In this document: one piece after another, positions 35,754-48,676 of the stretch
Layout: every line of letters starts with the position of its first letter
Position numbering within the stretch: the stretch's first letter is position 1
Source: Floccularia luteovirens
Taxonomy: Eukaryota > Basidiomycota > Agaricomycetes > Agaricales > Squamanitaceae
Reading direction: 5' to 3'
Length of the DNA stretch: 64,000 nucleotides
NCBI GenBank assembly: GCA_009739215.1
Contig: VSJF01000011.1
Coordinates: 1,054,001 to 1,118,000 of the forward strand
The notes under the pieces: generated by a model
What the model was told of the DNA's origin: nothing
The model's database searches: none
The model's input: the letters and a program-made list of their open reading frames with translations, nothing else
Position numbers and translations under genes: made by a program

Positions 35754-36959
35754 TCTGTCAGTAAATGAAGACTGGTCTATCGCATGCAGTGGCATGCGCC
35801 CGTTGTTAGCAAGAAAAGGGTTGGTTATAGGCCAGCAGCTTCAAACACGCTTCTAAATGCCTCGATGTAGTCGTCGCAGATTTGAAACCAGGAATTTCCA
35901 TATTCACGTCATCTTCAATATCAGGTGGCAATTTCATTATCCAATAAGATAAAGGGACAGTATACCCATCTCGTTTGACCACGCTGAGAATACAAAACGG
36001 CACATCGGCACACCATACCAACTTCCATAAACAGCATATATGCGCTCTTCGTTTTTGTTCAGTCAGGATCATGTATCTGTATCGATCGACTTATTGATAC
36101 TTTATCGGGGACGTTTAGATGGAAGGGAGTCATATATATCAATGATAAGATGATTCATCCGGCAAGCAAAAGACGGACAACCTACCCGAAAGTCCTGAAT
36201 TGGCTGAAGTACTGGAGTTGAATCAGCTCCAGCAGTAATTCAGCATGGATAGTGATCCTGTCTGCATAGTTGCTGCGTCAGAAAGTTGTGGCAAAAAGTT
36301 GAAAATTAGCCAACCAGATAGTAACAAACCCGTGACAGCATTGTTCAAAGGGGTGGATACGTGTTGCTTTGGCGTGTAGAGTTTCAGTTCTCCGCGTCCG
36401 TATCTGTTGAACATCTTGGGCTTTGTAAGTCTGTAATATGATGTGTTATAAGTGTGTTGATAAAGATTTAGTAGGTAGTTTTTTTTCACGTTGTGTTGAA
36501 TACTACTTCATCGGGTGTGCAGGGTTCAGAAAAAATAATAATAATAAAAACCAAAAATGAGGGAAATTAGGAGGTTTGTTACAGGAAATTCCGATCGTTC
36601 TTATTATAAATAGAATAAAGATCGAATGTTTTTTCTGGAACTCTGGAGCGTATTTGAAGGTCTCGTAGTGAACGGTAAGGTCACTGAAGGAAAGGAGACC
36701 ATACGAAACACATTGGAGAATGGGTAAGTAGGTTGTAAGAAATTTTCACTAGACGCGAGGAGGGGAAAATGAAAGACGAATGAATTGAGGCGGCACATTC
36801 GATTTTTGCGCTTCTTAATGAAAGTGCACATGTACAGGCAATGGAAAAGTAATATAGAAGCCCTAGCTTTCTCCTACGTCGGTCCCCAACTTCATATATC
36901 ATACTTCACGTGCCTCGATTAAAACTTCCAGCTTTTTGTCCCAAATCTCATCCTTCAGT

Positions 36960-37310
36960 TATTACCAGCATATGTATAATATTCCTTACATCAGTCCCAG
37001 CGTGGAACTATAGTACTTACCAGCAGATATTAGTCATGGATAAACAGTCATGCCTTGCCAAGAAATACAACAGGTTACTGCTATTTGTAAGTCAATTTTG
37101 AACGTTTAGCCCCCAATGACAGGCTTGTAAGACTCTTCGGTGCTACTTAATGATAGTACCCGGGTCAACTGTGATGTACAGTGTAAGAATTTTTTCCTCA
37201 AACATTTTGGCGCCTTGGCTTGAATTCTACATATGTTAGTTGGTCTGATGACGCTGTGTGAAAATTTTGACCATGGACTTCTATCGACCTTACACAGCCT
37301 TTTCAACATG
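36960..37310 (+). pseudogene. Internally deleted DUF6535 remnant
   Basis: 36970-37105 resembles the DUF6535 exon at 38110-38260 of copy 2 (CCAGCATAT, GGAACTA.AGTACTTACCAGCAGATAT, CTTGCCAAGAAA, GGTTACT..TATTTGTAAG). 37107-37180 directly resumes similarity at the position of copy 2's 38960-39040 (AGGCTT..AAG, TTCGGTGCTACT, GGTCAACT.TGATGTACA). About 700 bp of the transmembrane core is missing between them. No coding capacity remains. Confidence 0.65.
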
Positions 37311-37678
37311 TATTCGTTATGATAGTGATGGTTGTGCGCTTTGCTGTAGAATCCTGTTCGATTTCTATTTGATGGCTATTGACAGGCAGTCCCCATCAAA
37401 CCGTGGGAACTAAATAACGAGAGCCTAAAATAGCTTTCCAACAGTGGTTCTTTGCAATTTTCAATGGGGCTCCGGAAGTCCATGTACAGGTCCATCACGG
37501 ATATTGTTGTACATCAATTGATCGTAATGCATGATTATTCACATAAAACGCTTTCCATCTGCAGACATTGCTTAGGCACCAAGTGCTACGTTTAACCGTT
37601 ACCTCAGAATATTGATATTGTATGTGGTGCCTCTTTTTTTCAGCGTTTTGTTGCCTGACTGTGCGGTGTTGCTAGCAA
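37311..37678. other. Intergenic, upstream of DUF6535 copy 2
   Basis: No gene seen. Presumably contains the promoter of DUF6535 copy 2. Confidence 0.5.
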
Positions 37679-40027
37679 ATGAACTTCAGCCACAACCAAC
37701 TGGAACAGAGCGATATCCCACAGATAAATGTTCAGATATACGACGAACCAGATCAGGGCAGTTTTCCTACAACACCTGCAGGCAGCGTAAAGAGCGTTAG
37801 AAGCAGGGAAAGGTACCTCGATGCCGTTCCGAGTCTAACTGGCGCACACATTATGGTATTCTGGGAATATTTTGTTGAGTGCAATGCTTACTGATATATA
37901 TGCATGTTTGATAAGCCCAACCGAAGTGATACATTGGTATCCATATATTTACATTTCACAATGTTCTGGTCTCTTACGTTTCTGCAGGAACCATCGCCTA
38001 CTTTACTAAAATCGGCTACGTTTAACAGTATCGAAAGCACATCCCAGAGTTTGGGACATGAGCCAGTAGTAAGTTGACTACCACATGCATTAGACTTGGG
38101 TTACCAGCATATATCACTAGTCCCGACATGGAACTACTTACCAGCAGATATCAGCTAAGGAGAAACAATCATGGGAGGTGTTTAATTACCTTGCCAAGAA
38201 ACACGACAGGGACATGTGCTATGCATGGAGAGATGAAATAGATAAGTTACTAGTATTTGTAAGCCAACCTTGAATACCAATTCTACAAAAGGGACTGCTT
38301 ATATTTAAATTAGGCGGGCCTGTTCTCTGCAGTGGTGACAGCATTTATAACTCAATCATATAAGTGGCTGCAACCCGATCCCATGACCAATACCGACGAG
38401 CTCTTGATCCTTATACTGCAGAAGATATCTGCAGGAAGTCCCTCTGACACCGTCCAAAATGCCGTCCCTGGCACAATAGCCAAACTCACACCAAGCTCAT
38501 CTAGCGTGCGCATAAATATTGCTTGGTTTTTCAGCCTTGTTCTTAGTATGTCCACTGTGCTTAATAGGCATATCATGCGCACAATGGATACGTGAGTATC
38601 AACGTGAGGCTCCCTTACCACATAAAAAAGCATTCGCACTGCGACAAATGCGTTTTGAAGGTCTTCAGGCATGGAAAGTACCAGGGATTATGTTGGCGCT
38701 CCCACATTTCCTGCAATTAGCTGTTGTACTGTTCTTTGTTGGGCTAGTGGATTTCCTATGGTCCCTCCATCACACTGTTGCCCTGGTGGTTTCCTTACCT
38801 GTTGGATTTGTCTTGTTGTTTATGCTTGTCGCTGCTTTGTTACCCACCGTCCAATTTATTCTTATCCAAGGCGAGCATCTACGGACCCCACAATGCCCAT
38901 ACAAGTCTCCACAGTCCTTAGTTGCCTTGCATATCGTAGCGGGCATCTTGTCATTTATCCGCCACAAATTGTCGCCTCCAAGGCTTACAAGTTTCGGTGC
39001 TACTCATTAGTACATGGGTCAACTATGATGTACAATGGCACAATGTCCGGGCTGCCGAGAAGGTATGCGGGGATATAGGATCTGATTCAAATGACCTCCA
39101 CACCATCCGTGGGATGGCTTGGATCCGCGAAACATTTACTCAATCGACTGAAGCTGTAAAATCGTTGCTTCTTGCTATCCGAGAACTGGATGTGGATAAT
39201 GCAACCGAGTTCATCATTCATACCATGGCCGATCAGAACCAGGCAGCTACCAGAAACTTTCGAAGTCTTCTCGAACTCTCGCCAGATCATGATTACCGAA
39301 TGGATGTAATATCTGCATCGCTTCTCAAGTCTTGCATATATTTTCACGAAAGTTTGAATTCGGATTATTTGAGGTATACGATCCAGACAATGCAAGCAAC
39401 TTATTTTCCGGGATGTTTGAGTCACTGGGACCTTTCCGCTGTGAATTTCGACACAATATCTGACGGTAAGTCTCACAATATTGTTCAGAATGCGTAGCTA
39501 ATAGCTCGATAGATATGTTGAAGCAGCTTATTGGCGTAATAAAGGTTTTCCTGCAGAAGAATACTGCTACTACACATGACATAGAAACCATTCTGGGAGT
39601 CGCAGCTAATCTGAGGAAAAGCAATGACTATAATAAAGATTGGCTCAAAATGGATTTGTTTACTGGTCTTTTCCGGGCGCTAAATCAGTGGCTGCAATCC
39701 GCACAACATGATTTCGATGTTCGTACAAAACTCAAAGTATGCATGAAAGGATTGCATGGTATAGCCCAAGCCCCTTTCTACTCGCGCGGGTTCAACGAAC
39801 GGCGGTCAAAATATGAGGCCACCATTCAATCTTTCGCACTCTTACTTGAAAAACTCGTGGACAAACATGGAGGATCTAGTGTTATTCTGGATGACAAAGA
39901 TGGACAGGCTTATATGAAAGAGATAATGTCTCTGGTGCGCACTGAAAATGTGCAAAATTCATTGCAAGTCCTACTGTCTCCTTCGGGGCCTTTAGATGAT
40001 TCCCAGCGGACAGGTTCAAAGAATTGA
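37679..40027 (+). pseudogene. DUF6535 membrane protein, copy 2, with two frameshifts
   Basis: Exons 37679-37855, 37988-38068, 38121-38258, 38314-39465 and 39513-40027 parallel copy 1, with the same intron before AGLFSAVVTAFI. The conserved core is present (DRDMCYAWRDEIDKLLVF, SSVRINIAWFFSLVLSMSTVL, GISCAQWIREYQREAPLPHK, AWKVPGIM), but TTAATAGGC at 38561-38569 has an extra A relative to copy 1's CTCATCGGT, closing the frame 12 codons later. A second shift near 38990-39010 (GCTACTCATTAGTACATGG) separates the hydrophobic core from the C-terminal region (STWVNYDVQWHNVRAA..), which then reads cleanly to the TGA at 40027. Both shifts would have to be errors for the gene to be functional. Otherwise codon-level similarity to copy 1 is high. 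Confidence 0.75.
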
Positions 40028-41315
40028 GTACGAAATTATAAAAACCTAAATACGGCTTCTGTGATAGAATACTATGTCATCTGACCAGGAAAATATTCGC
40101 CTTCGTTCGAGCTGTTCCTCCGTCTATCACGAGTTGCTGACTGGTACCTGTCTAACAGGCTATATGTACGTCAATTAAGTATGCTATGCCCTTTCAAGCC
40201 ACGGCTTTTGATAGGGGCGAAGGATAAGCTCAGTTGGTTCAACATCTTTACTGTCAACATTGACAAACTCTAAAACTATAGTCCGACGGGACCTCGGAGG
40301 TGGTAAATGCGTAGCCCTTGGTACTAAGTTAAACACCTGGTATTCTTGCAAACAGCTCCCCTTCTTGTTATGTGGAGATTGTTGTGAAGAACAGTTACCG
40401 TACGTAGAACCCAATTGCGAGGTTACCCCTTTCTGAGGCCCCACATATCTTTCCGTATCACGGTGGGCTAATTGGAGCTGTGAAGTGGGACAATCACCTC
40501 ATGCCTTAGGTTCCGCTCATGATTACCCATTTTAGTTTTGTCTCTCTCAAGTCGAGAAAGGTATGACGGATCCGAGATATCCGATGAGATGATATGGGAT
40601 AAACTTATGATCCCGCGTCCAATGTTTTTATAGGCTAAACCGCTGTGATGCATACACATTGCGATTTGTTGATTGTGGCGATCAGTGGTGCACACCATTG
40701 AATTTACTCATCTCGGGGTTGATTCAGTGGGGTAGGGCGATGCCCGTGACCCGGGCTTTACTTGAGTAATTTTTTTACTCATGCAGCTTTGGAGATTAAA
40801 TACTTTCTTGAATTGGGAATATGTTGAAATGGTGTGTTTTAACCTAGCTGAGACTAGTATTTACATGTGTTCTGGACTACTTTTAAATTATACCCGTTGG
40901 GAGTTGTACCTTGATCAGTGATCATCGACATCAATTGATATGTGCATGAGCCGCTTTGCATGCGCATACGATGATACACACCATACCTAGCTGCCTCTGC
41001 TTTAGTGGGTGCACGTGTATGCCAGGCGGTTTTGTACTGATCTCCGAATTTTTTTCGTCTTTGATTTTGCTAGTAATTTTGGGTAACTTTAGCTATATTG
41101 CTGTCGACTATAGGAGGTGACGTGTTCCACGTACTCAATGGTATTGTGATGCCCCGCAATGATATTAGAACACAATCATCGAAGATATCGGAGGAAGACT
41201 TAGTTGATTTGAAACTTTTGCCTTGGAATGGAAAGAGAAACTATAAAGTTCTGACCATCAACGCGTTCTCGATGATCTGATGATGCGCGAGTAGAACTTG
41301 GAAATTTTTCATTTA
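40028..41315. other. Intergenic
   Basis: No supported gene. Minus-strand frames at 40184-40444 and 40468-40698 and a plus frame at 41098-41280 have no recognisable features. Confidence 0.5.
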
Positions 41316-42115
41316 TTACGACTGGCTTAAGTGAACACATTTCTTGGTCAAATGATGCATGATTTTGACACCGAAGGGTTTCGAAATTATAGATTGCAAG
41401 TCAGGACTACGGGCCGAGTATTCCGGAGCTGTTTTGACATGACAGAGATGATGGTAGAGGGCATCAATTATGCGTAGAAGATCGCTCATAGTCCTGTGCA
41501 TACATGGTGGAGGACGGTTAAGGTAGTGATTAGTTTGCAGTGCATACACAGCAACAGTGATAAGTAAAGTGGTAGTGCCCAGGGCTCCAACTACCACGAG
41601 CACTGGATATGGGTTGATGTGCCTCGTGTTATTGAAATCCCCATTATGCCGGCAGAGTCAAAATTGATCGCGATCAGTTGACTTCACATGGCGTGTGTAT
41701 ACTTGAGGGAACATTTGGACGAATAATAGCATCTGAGTACTGAGTCAGTATCGTCAGTCCGTTGCATCTCGGATCTCTTTTTTGCATTATTATGGCGATG
41801 GTGTCATGAGTGCATGGAATGGATGTTGAGCAAAGTGGTGGAATTTTATATCACGAGTAAGATTGTGTGGTTGATAGCGAGAAGTGCGGCAATCGGAGTT
41901 ATGTCAAGGACAGTAACCTCACCGGGGTCGGATGTTTGATAACATACAGAGGAGAACCCTGGACGGGGGCAGAGTACCAGGTATAGGAGGGGCAATGCAC
42001 TGCTTCGAAGAACTGAGAAGCTGACGTATGTAAGTAGTAAAGTTTCAAGTGATGGTTTGTATATATGTATGTGTACAAGGCACAGTAGCTAAGCTAAGGA
42101 GTAGGTAAAGGTGCG
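41316..42115 (-). CDS. Possible small membrane protein, exon structure unresolved
   Basis: The minus strand holds a 3' open stretch, 41640-41316, reading NPYPVLVVVGALGTTTLLIT (a membrane segment) and then a soluble tail with CMHRTMSDLLRIIDALYHHL, ending in a stop at 41316. A second open stretch around 42020-41840 reads DPGEVTVLDITPIAALLAIN, also hydrophobic. An intron of roughly 200 bp between them, starting GTGATA near 41858, is possible, but I could not find a clean acceptor. The whole locus has a degenerate copy at 4890-5310 in which the TPI.ALL..N peptide is still recognisable. That supports a former or present coding function. I do not recognise the family. Confidence 0.35.
41505..42115. 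repeat. Dispersed duplicate, partner of 4890-5310
   Basis: The better-preserved copy of the duplicated locus, 36 kb from the copy inside the lectin array and in the same orientation. Confidence 0.7.
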
Positions 42116-43025
42116 TCCTTAAGAGACCCAGGGTGAGGGAATCTTCCCATCTCACAAGGTCTAGATGTGGATGGTATCTGGGCCCGTAGCTTCGATGATC
42201 TGTGATGGACAGGAAAGAGAAGCAGAAACCTAGTTATTAGTTGGTGTGTGAGATTGCCAGGCCGCAGCAAGGCAAAAAGAAGTGAAACAATAATTGGGTG
42301 CAACAAAAGAACAAAGTGAGACAAGCCGGTGCGGGTGATGTAGAGATGGAGAGGAAGAGAGTGGAGTATTGGAGCGTGTTCTAGGCGTGCTAGAGATCAT
42401 GATCACGGGTGTGGAGAAAAACGTTATTATATGCGATCAGAAGAGCTGAGAAGGATTGAGAACATTGGATAGAGACCCTGGACGGTGAAAGATTGGGGCT
42501 GTACGACGAAACGACCCAGTTTGTAATGTCCCCTTATCTGGTTTCTGGGAAGTGTTGATATGAGAACGAAATGGAAGCGAGCGAGACAAGAGACAGTTGA
42601 ATGACAGAAGCTGTGCATTGGACTGTATTTGTACAATAGATTACAATAATGATGAAAAGTGAAGCTACATTGTTTTACATGGAATGGTTGTTGTCCATTG
42701 TCCCATACCAACGAATGACTAGATGGTTGGTTTCGACGACGGGCTTGATAGATGATATGAAATTGGGGTGGTGGAGCGCTGAGAGGTCCCCGCGGCAGCC
42801 AGATATGGAGAGAGATCCCCGATCGGTCATGTGTGTTCGGGATAAAGCGAAGGAGAAGGGACAACAATGTACAACAAACAACAACAAGAGAGGGGAGAGA
42901 GCTGAGTGGCTGAGACTCGCACGGTCCCATATTACAACCCGACTGCCAACCTTCTAATCCTCCATTTTTCTTCTTCCCAAGCCCCCTCCCTCGCCTGCTC
43001 CTCCATCCTCTCCCGTTCCACAGCC
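42116..43025. other. Promoter/5' region of the PNRC-motif gene
   Basis: A 910-bp interval. The last 80 bp are strongly pyrimidine-rich (TTTTCTTCTTCCC..CCCTCCCTCG), typical of fungal core promoters and 5' UTRs. Open minus-strand frames here are antisense artefacts. Confidence 0.55.
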
Positions 43026-44344
43026 ATGATGCTCGTTCAGAAACAACCAACTTTCAATCTATCAGCCCCATACTCTCATAGGAGGCACCCCTCGGCCCCA
43101 CCAGCCGTCGTCGTGCAGCCAACCCGCACACCGGGCCTCCTTTCTCTATCAAAACCTGCGAAACCTTCTCCTCAGCGTCAGCCGCCCTCTCAACAGAGGA
43201 ATGCTAAACCAGCTCCGAAGAAGTCCATCCAGCTGGTTCGTGCTCCTTTACTTGAGCCTGCCGCAGAGATCCCAGAGAAGAAGACTTTCGTACACCCTCC
43301 TGCACCCTCTTCACCGTCGCCGCAAAGCCGTGGCAGGTCCTCAGCCAAGCATTTGAAGGACAAATCCCTCATCACAACGGCGAAAAGGTACAGTGATTTC
43401 AAACAATCTTGGTTAGCACTCCATGACTGACAGGCTCATTGTACAGGAGTGCATCCCCTTCTCTCCATGGCAAACCCGCCCGTCAGTCATCTCCACCGCT
43501 TCCTCAAACGCAACAGATTTCCTCGCAGGCAGAGGTTTCAACGATTTCTTCCAACATCGCCAGCAACCAACTTGACCCATTTCTCGACGAATCCTCGCCA
43601 ATTTCCATCAAGAAAACGACAGCACCAACTCTCACGTCTCCTCCTTCTGGAAAATTAGCTCGCCGCAGACAAACGAACTGGGCTCCTCATTCGTCTCCCT
43701 CTCCCGTTATATCAAAAGCCATTCCTGTCCCAAATCGTGCTCGTACCCACAAGAACAATATTTCTCGCTCAGAACCTGCTCTGTCTCACATGCCTTCTCG
43801 TAATGCCACGAAAAACTTGCCTTCTATGATGCATAGGGAGTTTCCCATCTGTGACGATATGACGGAAGCAGGTGACGCTTCTGATAGCGACATGCCGAGC
43901 ACTCCTGTCACACCAACTCGCAACCATCAATTTTACCAACTTCAAACTGGCCCGCGAACAGCTCCCCTTTCTGCGAAACTTCCTGGTACATTCCCCTTTG
44001 ATATCAACAGAATGACTCCTCCTCCGAAACAGAATGGCAGGAAACATCGCAGAACCCCTAGCGAAGGTGTTTTCAACATGTCTTCTGATGAAGACTCTTC
44101 AGTTGGTCCAAGGCACACTTTGAACCCCAGTGTTCAGTCGCTTTTTGGACTTGTTCGCACCCCTGGTCCAGTTACGAAGGCATCACCTGTGCCCTTCACC
44201 ATCCCTGTAACTCCTCCTGCACAATCTAAGGATGAGAAACAACTTGAGCAAGAGGCTGCAGAGAAAGTTGCTGGGTATTTTGCGAGTTCGATCTTCCAGA
44301 ATTCTCCCAGTCCGGAAGATCTCCCCGCTCCTCTTTTCGCTTGA
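43026..44344 (+). CDS. Pro/Ser-rich protein with C-terminal PNRC/Edc1-type decapping-activator motif
   Basis: Two exons, 43026-43387 and 43447-44344, with a 59-bp intron (AG|G codon); 419 residues. I start at ATGATGCTCGTTCAG because the upstream frame has no ATG and runs through the pyrimidine-rich leader. The protein is low-complexity, basic and Pro/Ser-rich (SQQRNAKPAPKKS, PSTPVTPTRN), with an RRTPSEGVFNMSSDED phosphosite-like patch. Its C-terminus, YFASSIFQNSPSPEDLPAPLF, fits the PNRC consensus (YAGxxFxxSPxPxxLPxPxF). In yeast Edc1/Edc2 and human PNRC2 this motif bridges Dcp1 and Dcp2 and stimulates mRNA decapping. The motif sits at the extreme C-terminus with only one residue following. 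Role in P-body mRNA turnover follows from the motif; the rest is unconserved linker. Confidence 0.75.
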
Positions 44345-47300
44345 GGCTCTTTTTCATTAAAACAGTCAGTCTTAGAGAAGTCGAGGTAAATCACGGCTGC
44401 CACCATTTCTGTTAAAATTCACTAACTGTCAATGGCAGTACTTGAGAATCTCCTAGATGTGTTTGTTGTCGCCCTACCTACTCATTGAACCCACCGCCCG
44501 ATTTACTCCTGGAACACTATCAGCCACCCACACCACACCAACCATCAAAGAACAGCAATTGTACATTAATCGCATTATTCCCTCCCCTTATGATCTTGGC
44601 ATATCTAATTGCCTAGTCCTCTCTTCTTGGGTCTTACTGCTTTTTCTTTGGGTTCTTGGGTTGCTCTTGGGTCACATTGTTTCATCTAATTCAGCTGCCG
44701 TAGCGTGAATATTTGTTCAACACTCGCTGCTGCATACACATCGCAAACACATCTATAGACACGGCGCAATCCTGCGCATACTAGAATGTTCTCCAGCACT
44801 CTGGCTGCTCTTTCCTCTTGTTTTATTTTTTTCTCAGTTAATCGGTATACATCCACTCGGTCTCCGGTCATTCGTTCAGGACGTCCTCCCCTCTTTGACA
44901 TGCAGATCTACACAACATGCAATGCGGACTCGTGTCATTCTCTACTCTCCACTCAATCCGACTCCCCCAATTTCTCGGTGTTACGAAGCTCCAACATCAA
45001 TTCGACACCGTTACACATTTATCGACCATCTAAATTTCCGATTCACGCCTACTGTGTTATTATCGCTTTCCCATTTCTAGTTATCTCCGGCTGTATAAAA
45101 GTACAGGGAGTGTTGAGCACTCGGAAGCAGTTACGCCCGCGGTTTATTGAATTGACGATAACCTCGGCATCTTGACGCACCTGTCTCGCCCGACCCTCTC
45201 TAATCTCTGTATATGTCGCTCGCGATGGTCTGTCAATCTAACCAAGGATTGTTGGCATCAGTTGTCGGCTTTTTAAGCGGATCTTGATACACATCAGTTG
45301 GACCCTTTCTTTGGTTAGCCCTCGCTCAATACATTAAAAAACTTGAGCAGGTTGCGACAGACTCATTTGCATATTTATTTCACGTTGACGACTCTACCTC
45401 GCGATTTTGTCGCTCCGATCATGCGATTTACTGTCAACCAATCCCACAATCGTTTTTTTTGGCGAAAGGTCGACAAATTTCACGAGCGTACGAACTCTCA
45501 TTTTCATCGCTTGTCGTCTTGGGAACTCTTTTTCTCCACTCTTATCTTGGTATTGCATTAATATTGCAATTGTGACACCACCCAGCAATTTTCATGAACA
45601 CCAATCAATTCAAACATTAAAGCAATCACACAGTATCTATCATTCTTTAACTTCTTTATATCGTACCCTTGTTATTATTGGGCACCCTCGACCTTGGTTC
45701 TTTTACTTTCATTCCTAGGTCGTATGTCAATTTCTCTGGTGCCCTTTAGCAATTTACATTCTATCTCTCTTTTCTACTTTTTTGTGCCATTACATCAATG
45801 TATCAAGTATGGGTTCTAGGTCTGCAGTCTTCATCGCAATTTTATTTCTCATTTCTATCTTTTTTTTTTCTTCCATCATCACATACTTTCTTTTCTGGGT
45901 ATCTTTCCTCGGACCGCTGCTTGCAACATTCAAAACCCCCCTTCGCCATAATTATTTACGACTCACCCACGAAAACCCTTATCAACCCGTCCCTTGCTTA
46001 GTAGTGGTTTCTTGTCGAAAGGAGGCCAACGAGTCTGCACTGCATCTATCCTCCGTCGTTTCCACCAGTGCTTCCTTTTCCCTTGTTTACATTTTCCTTT
46101 TTTCCCCTACAACCTGGTGTCCCTCATGGTTTGTGTGAGTACTTTCTTTGATGTCACCTGTTGCTTGTTCTCATAATTTTGTTGTTGAAGTTACACCACA
46201 AAGGCACTCATACCCAGCTCATCGCGTGCTTCCAAATACAAACACTTACATCCTATTGTCGGGCACTTCCTACGATCCGTGCTTCATAATTCAGACTTCT
46301 GCAAATATCTTTACAAGGAAATCAAGCGAAGAAATAATAGAGTGTATATCTACGTCGAACCACCCCACCCCCGTACCTATCCCTCTCCCCATACCCCCAC
46401 CACTCCCTTTCAAACGCGAAAATTTTACAACCCGGTATATTCACTATCATCCGCCAAAACACTACATCCCACGATCTTTACTGTCTATACAATTCAACTT
46501 GTCTGCAAAGCTGATGATATCTCTCCAAAAGGATGGAGGCTTTGCATCGACAAAAATTTACTTTGTCGAAAACCCGTTACCTATACATACATTCATTTTT
46601 ACTGTGCTCAGCTAGTACATATTCGAATACATTGAACTGGGACCTTTAGTGGTCTGTCGATAGATTAAATCCTCCTGTGTGATCGAATTGTCTGCACTTC
46701 TTATGAATTGACATAAATTTGCGTCCGCATTGTGCATGTTGACTACATAACGACAGCGAATAACGGGAAGTGAACGTGTGTATGGCTTGTTTAGTTAACT
46801 TGTTCTCTTACTCTCTCTCTCTTGATTATCACATTATCTATTGAATTCATTATTCGTGTTTCAGCTTCACCTGCTGACTCAAGGGTGACACGTGTTGGCC
46901 TCGTTCAGGTCAGTTAGGCAAGCCTGCCCACGATGGCCACGATTGCCACAGGACTGTTGGAAGTGCCGATAAGGATGGACAATATTGACCCTTAATGCTG
47001 ATCATCGAAATCCTGACTTCACTTCACATCTGTAGCCCAGGTGTAAACTAGCATACATACACATATGATTTGGGGGTTAATGTTATTTGAGACTCGATTA
47101 GACAGAACCCTGTGATGTTCATTGTTAAGCAACAGGTTCTCGGATGACCCTGATGTACTGTGAATCATGTGTTTAAAGGGCCATGTTGAGTTAATGGGTA
47201 CTTGATTCTTTGCTCTATAAGCTTCAAGCGCCGACTGTTTTTTTTACTCCTTTAGAGCGGCCGGTTCTTATCGATTGTACTTAGGATAAGTAACATGGGC

Positions 47301-48676
47301 CATTGTGCTGTAAAGTGTTCCTTCTAACTTCGATATATGGGTTTGACAGGAAGGATTCGTGAAAAAAACGTGAATTCCACATGTACTCTATGGTTATAGA
47401 AACCCACTATTCTGGCGGGTTTAAGCACATCACTCTCGGGTCAACTACGAGACAATCGACAATAAGATAAAAGATAAGAATCTGTATTGTATAGTTAGCC
47501 TTTTCGCTGGCAAATTCGATCAAAAAAACCGTGGCATAGGAAAAAATATTTATACGGTAAACAACAATCGTCATTCCGAGGGACGTTTAATTCAAAAGAG
47601 GGAGAATGTAAAATGTACACCGCTTAGGCTAGACAACCAGCTTCTTATCATTGATCTTACTAAGTGTGTGTATTCAATTTGCAGGACCGGATCTTTTGAT
47701 ATCATGTTACCATGCCATAAGTTGTTTTTTTTCTCTTTATCAACTAATTCCGAGGCACTCAAAGTCCAAATCAAAAAAAAGTACGTTAATGCCGGAAGCT
47801 TGCGAGTTACTACCTAAGGGCTAGTGACGTGATTTGGGAAAATCACATTCAAAGTCGACTTCCAATGATCTAGCGCTTTCTTTTTTCAAGGTTGGACTCA
47901 GGGCTTGGTTTTTTTTTACTTCTTGCAATATTCTGCGTTCTAGAAACTGGAATCTTAGACTTGAAAGATAAGACGGCGAATTATTATCGGGCATGTCCTG
48001 GTTAACAATTTCAGTATGGTTCAGGAACATGAGAGACCCTTTATATTATCTATTAATGACAGGATGGTCTAGGTCTTTGGGGTAATTGTGCACACCTCTG
48101 CCTATCCCTGTATTGTGGAGTATTGCATTTAATCAGAATGCGACAGTTGGTATTCACCTTATCTGGTCCGTCAAATGGTAAAATTATCAACCGGTCATCA
48201 ATCACAAATTCTCTACATAGATGATATGTTGCGGGCCAACTCTGGAAGGCACCCCCCCCTTCCCTGCGCAAAGGTTACTTTCTACTATTATGGTAGGCTT
48301 CATGTGCTACTTACTCGAGCCCAATTTCGGTCGATCAGGTGTCCGTTGCTGACGCAGACAATCCAATTCAATCTTGCCATGCAGCAGAGGACGATCATTG
48401 GATTCATTGTATGTTGCCCGGATGTGACGGACTAGCTACAATACAGTCGGTTGCTAGAATAATGGGTTACATCGGGCATGTTACATGAATCAAGCGCAAT
48501 GTTAGTTGGTGTGATATTGAATCTATATGCTTTAACGATACAATCGGAATCTACATACGAACAAAAAAACATTGAATGTCCATGGCATTTACATTGGCGT
48601 ATCGCGTATCTGCAAGTGTCGGTCCGACGATACATTTGATCTGCTTACTCATTGGAACATCAACTGTCGCCTCCTA
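44345..48676. other. Long intergenic region, pyrimidine-biased in its first 2.2 kb
   Basis: From about 44450 to 46640 the plus strand is strongly C+T rich, with few G and runs such as CTATCTTTTTTTTTTCTTCC. Open frames there are by-products of this bias and have no domains. 46640-48676 is AT-rich with none of the bias. No gene recognised. It could hold the 3' UTR of the PNRC-motif gene or a long leader or ncRNA. Confidence 0.5.

Larger units (their letters stand above)
33148..36959. other. Gene-poor interval with decayed sequence
   Basis: I cannot support a gene. Several short hydrophobic frames occur (plus 34666-34908; minus 35278-35630; minus 36223-36489) but none has a recognisable domain or consistent splice structure. 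Two hairpin-forming inverted repeats are listed separately. The interval separates DUF6535 copy 1 from the DUF6535 remnant at 36.9 kb and looks like a relic zone. Confidence 0.45.

Noticed and set aside
42427..43050. Minus-strand frame of 207 residues
   Set aside because: Antisense to the pyrimidine-rich leader of the PNRC-motif gene; composition is that of the reverse complement of a CT tract.
44786..46635. Several overlapping plus-strand frames of 60-155 residues
   Set aside because: By-products of the C+T bias (stop codons need A and G on this strand); Ser/Phe/Pro-rich with no domain.
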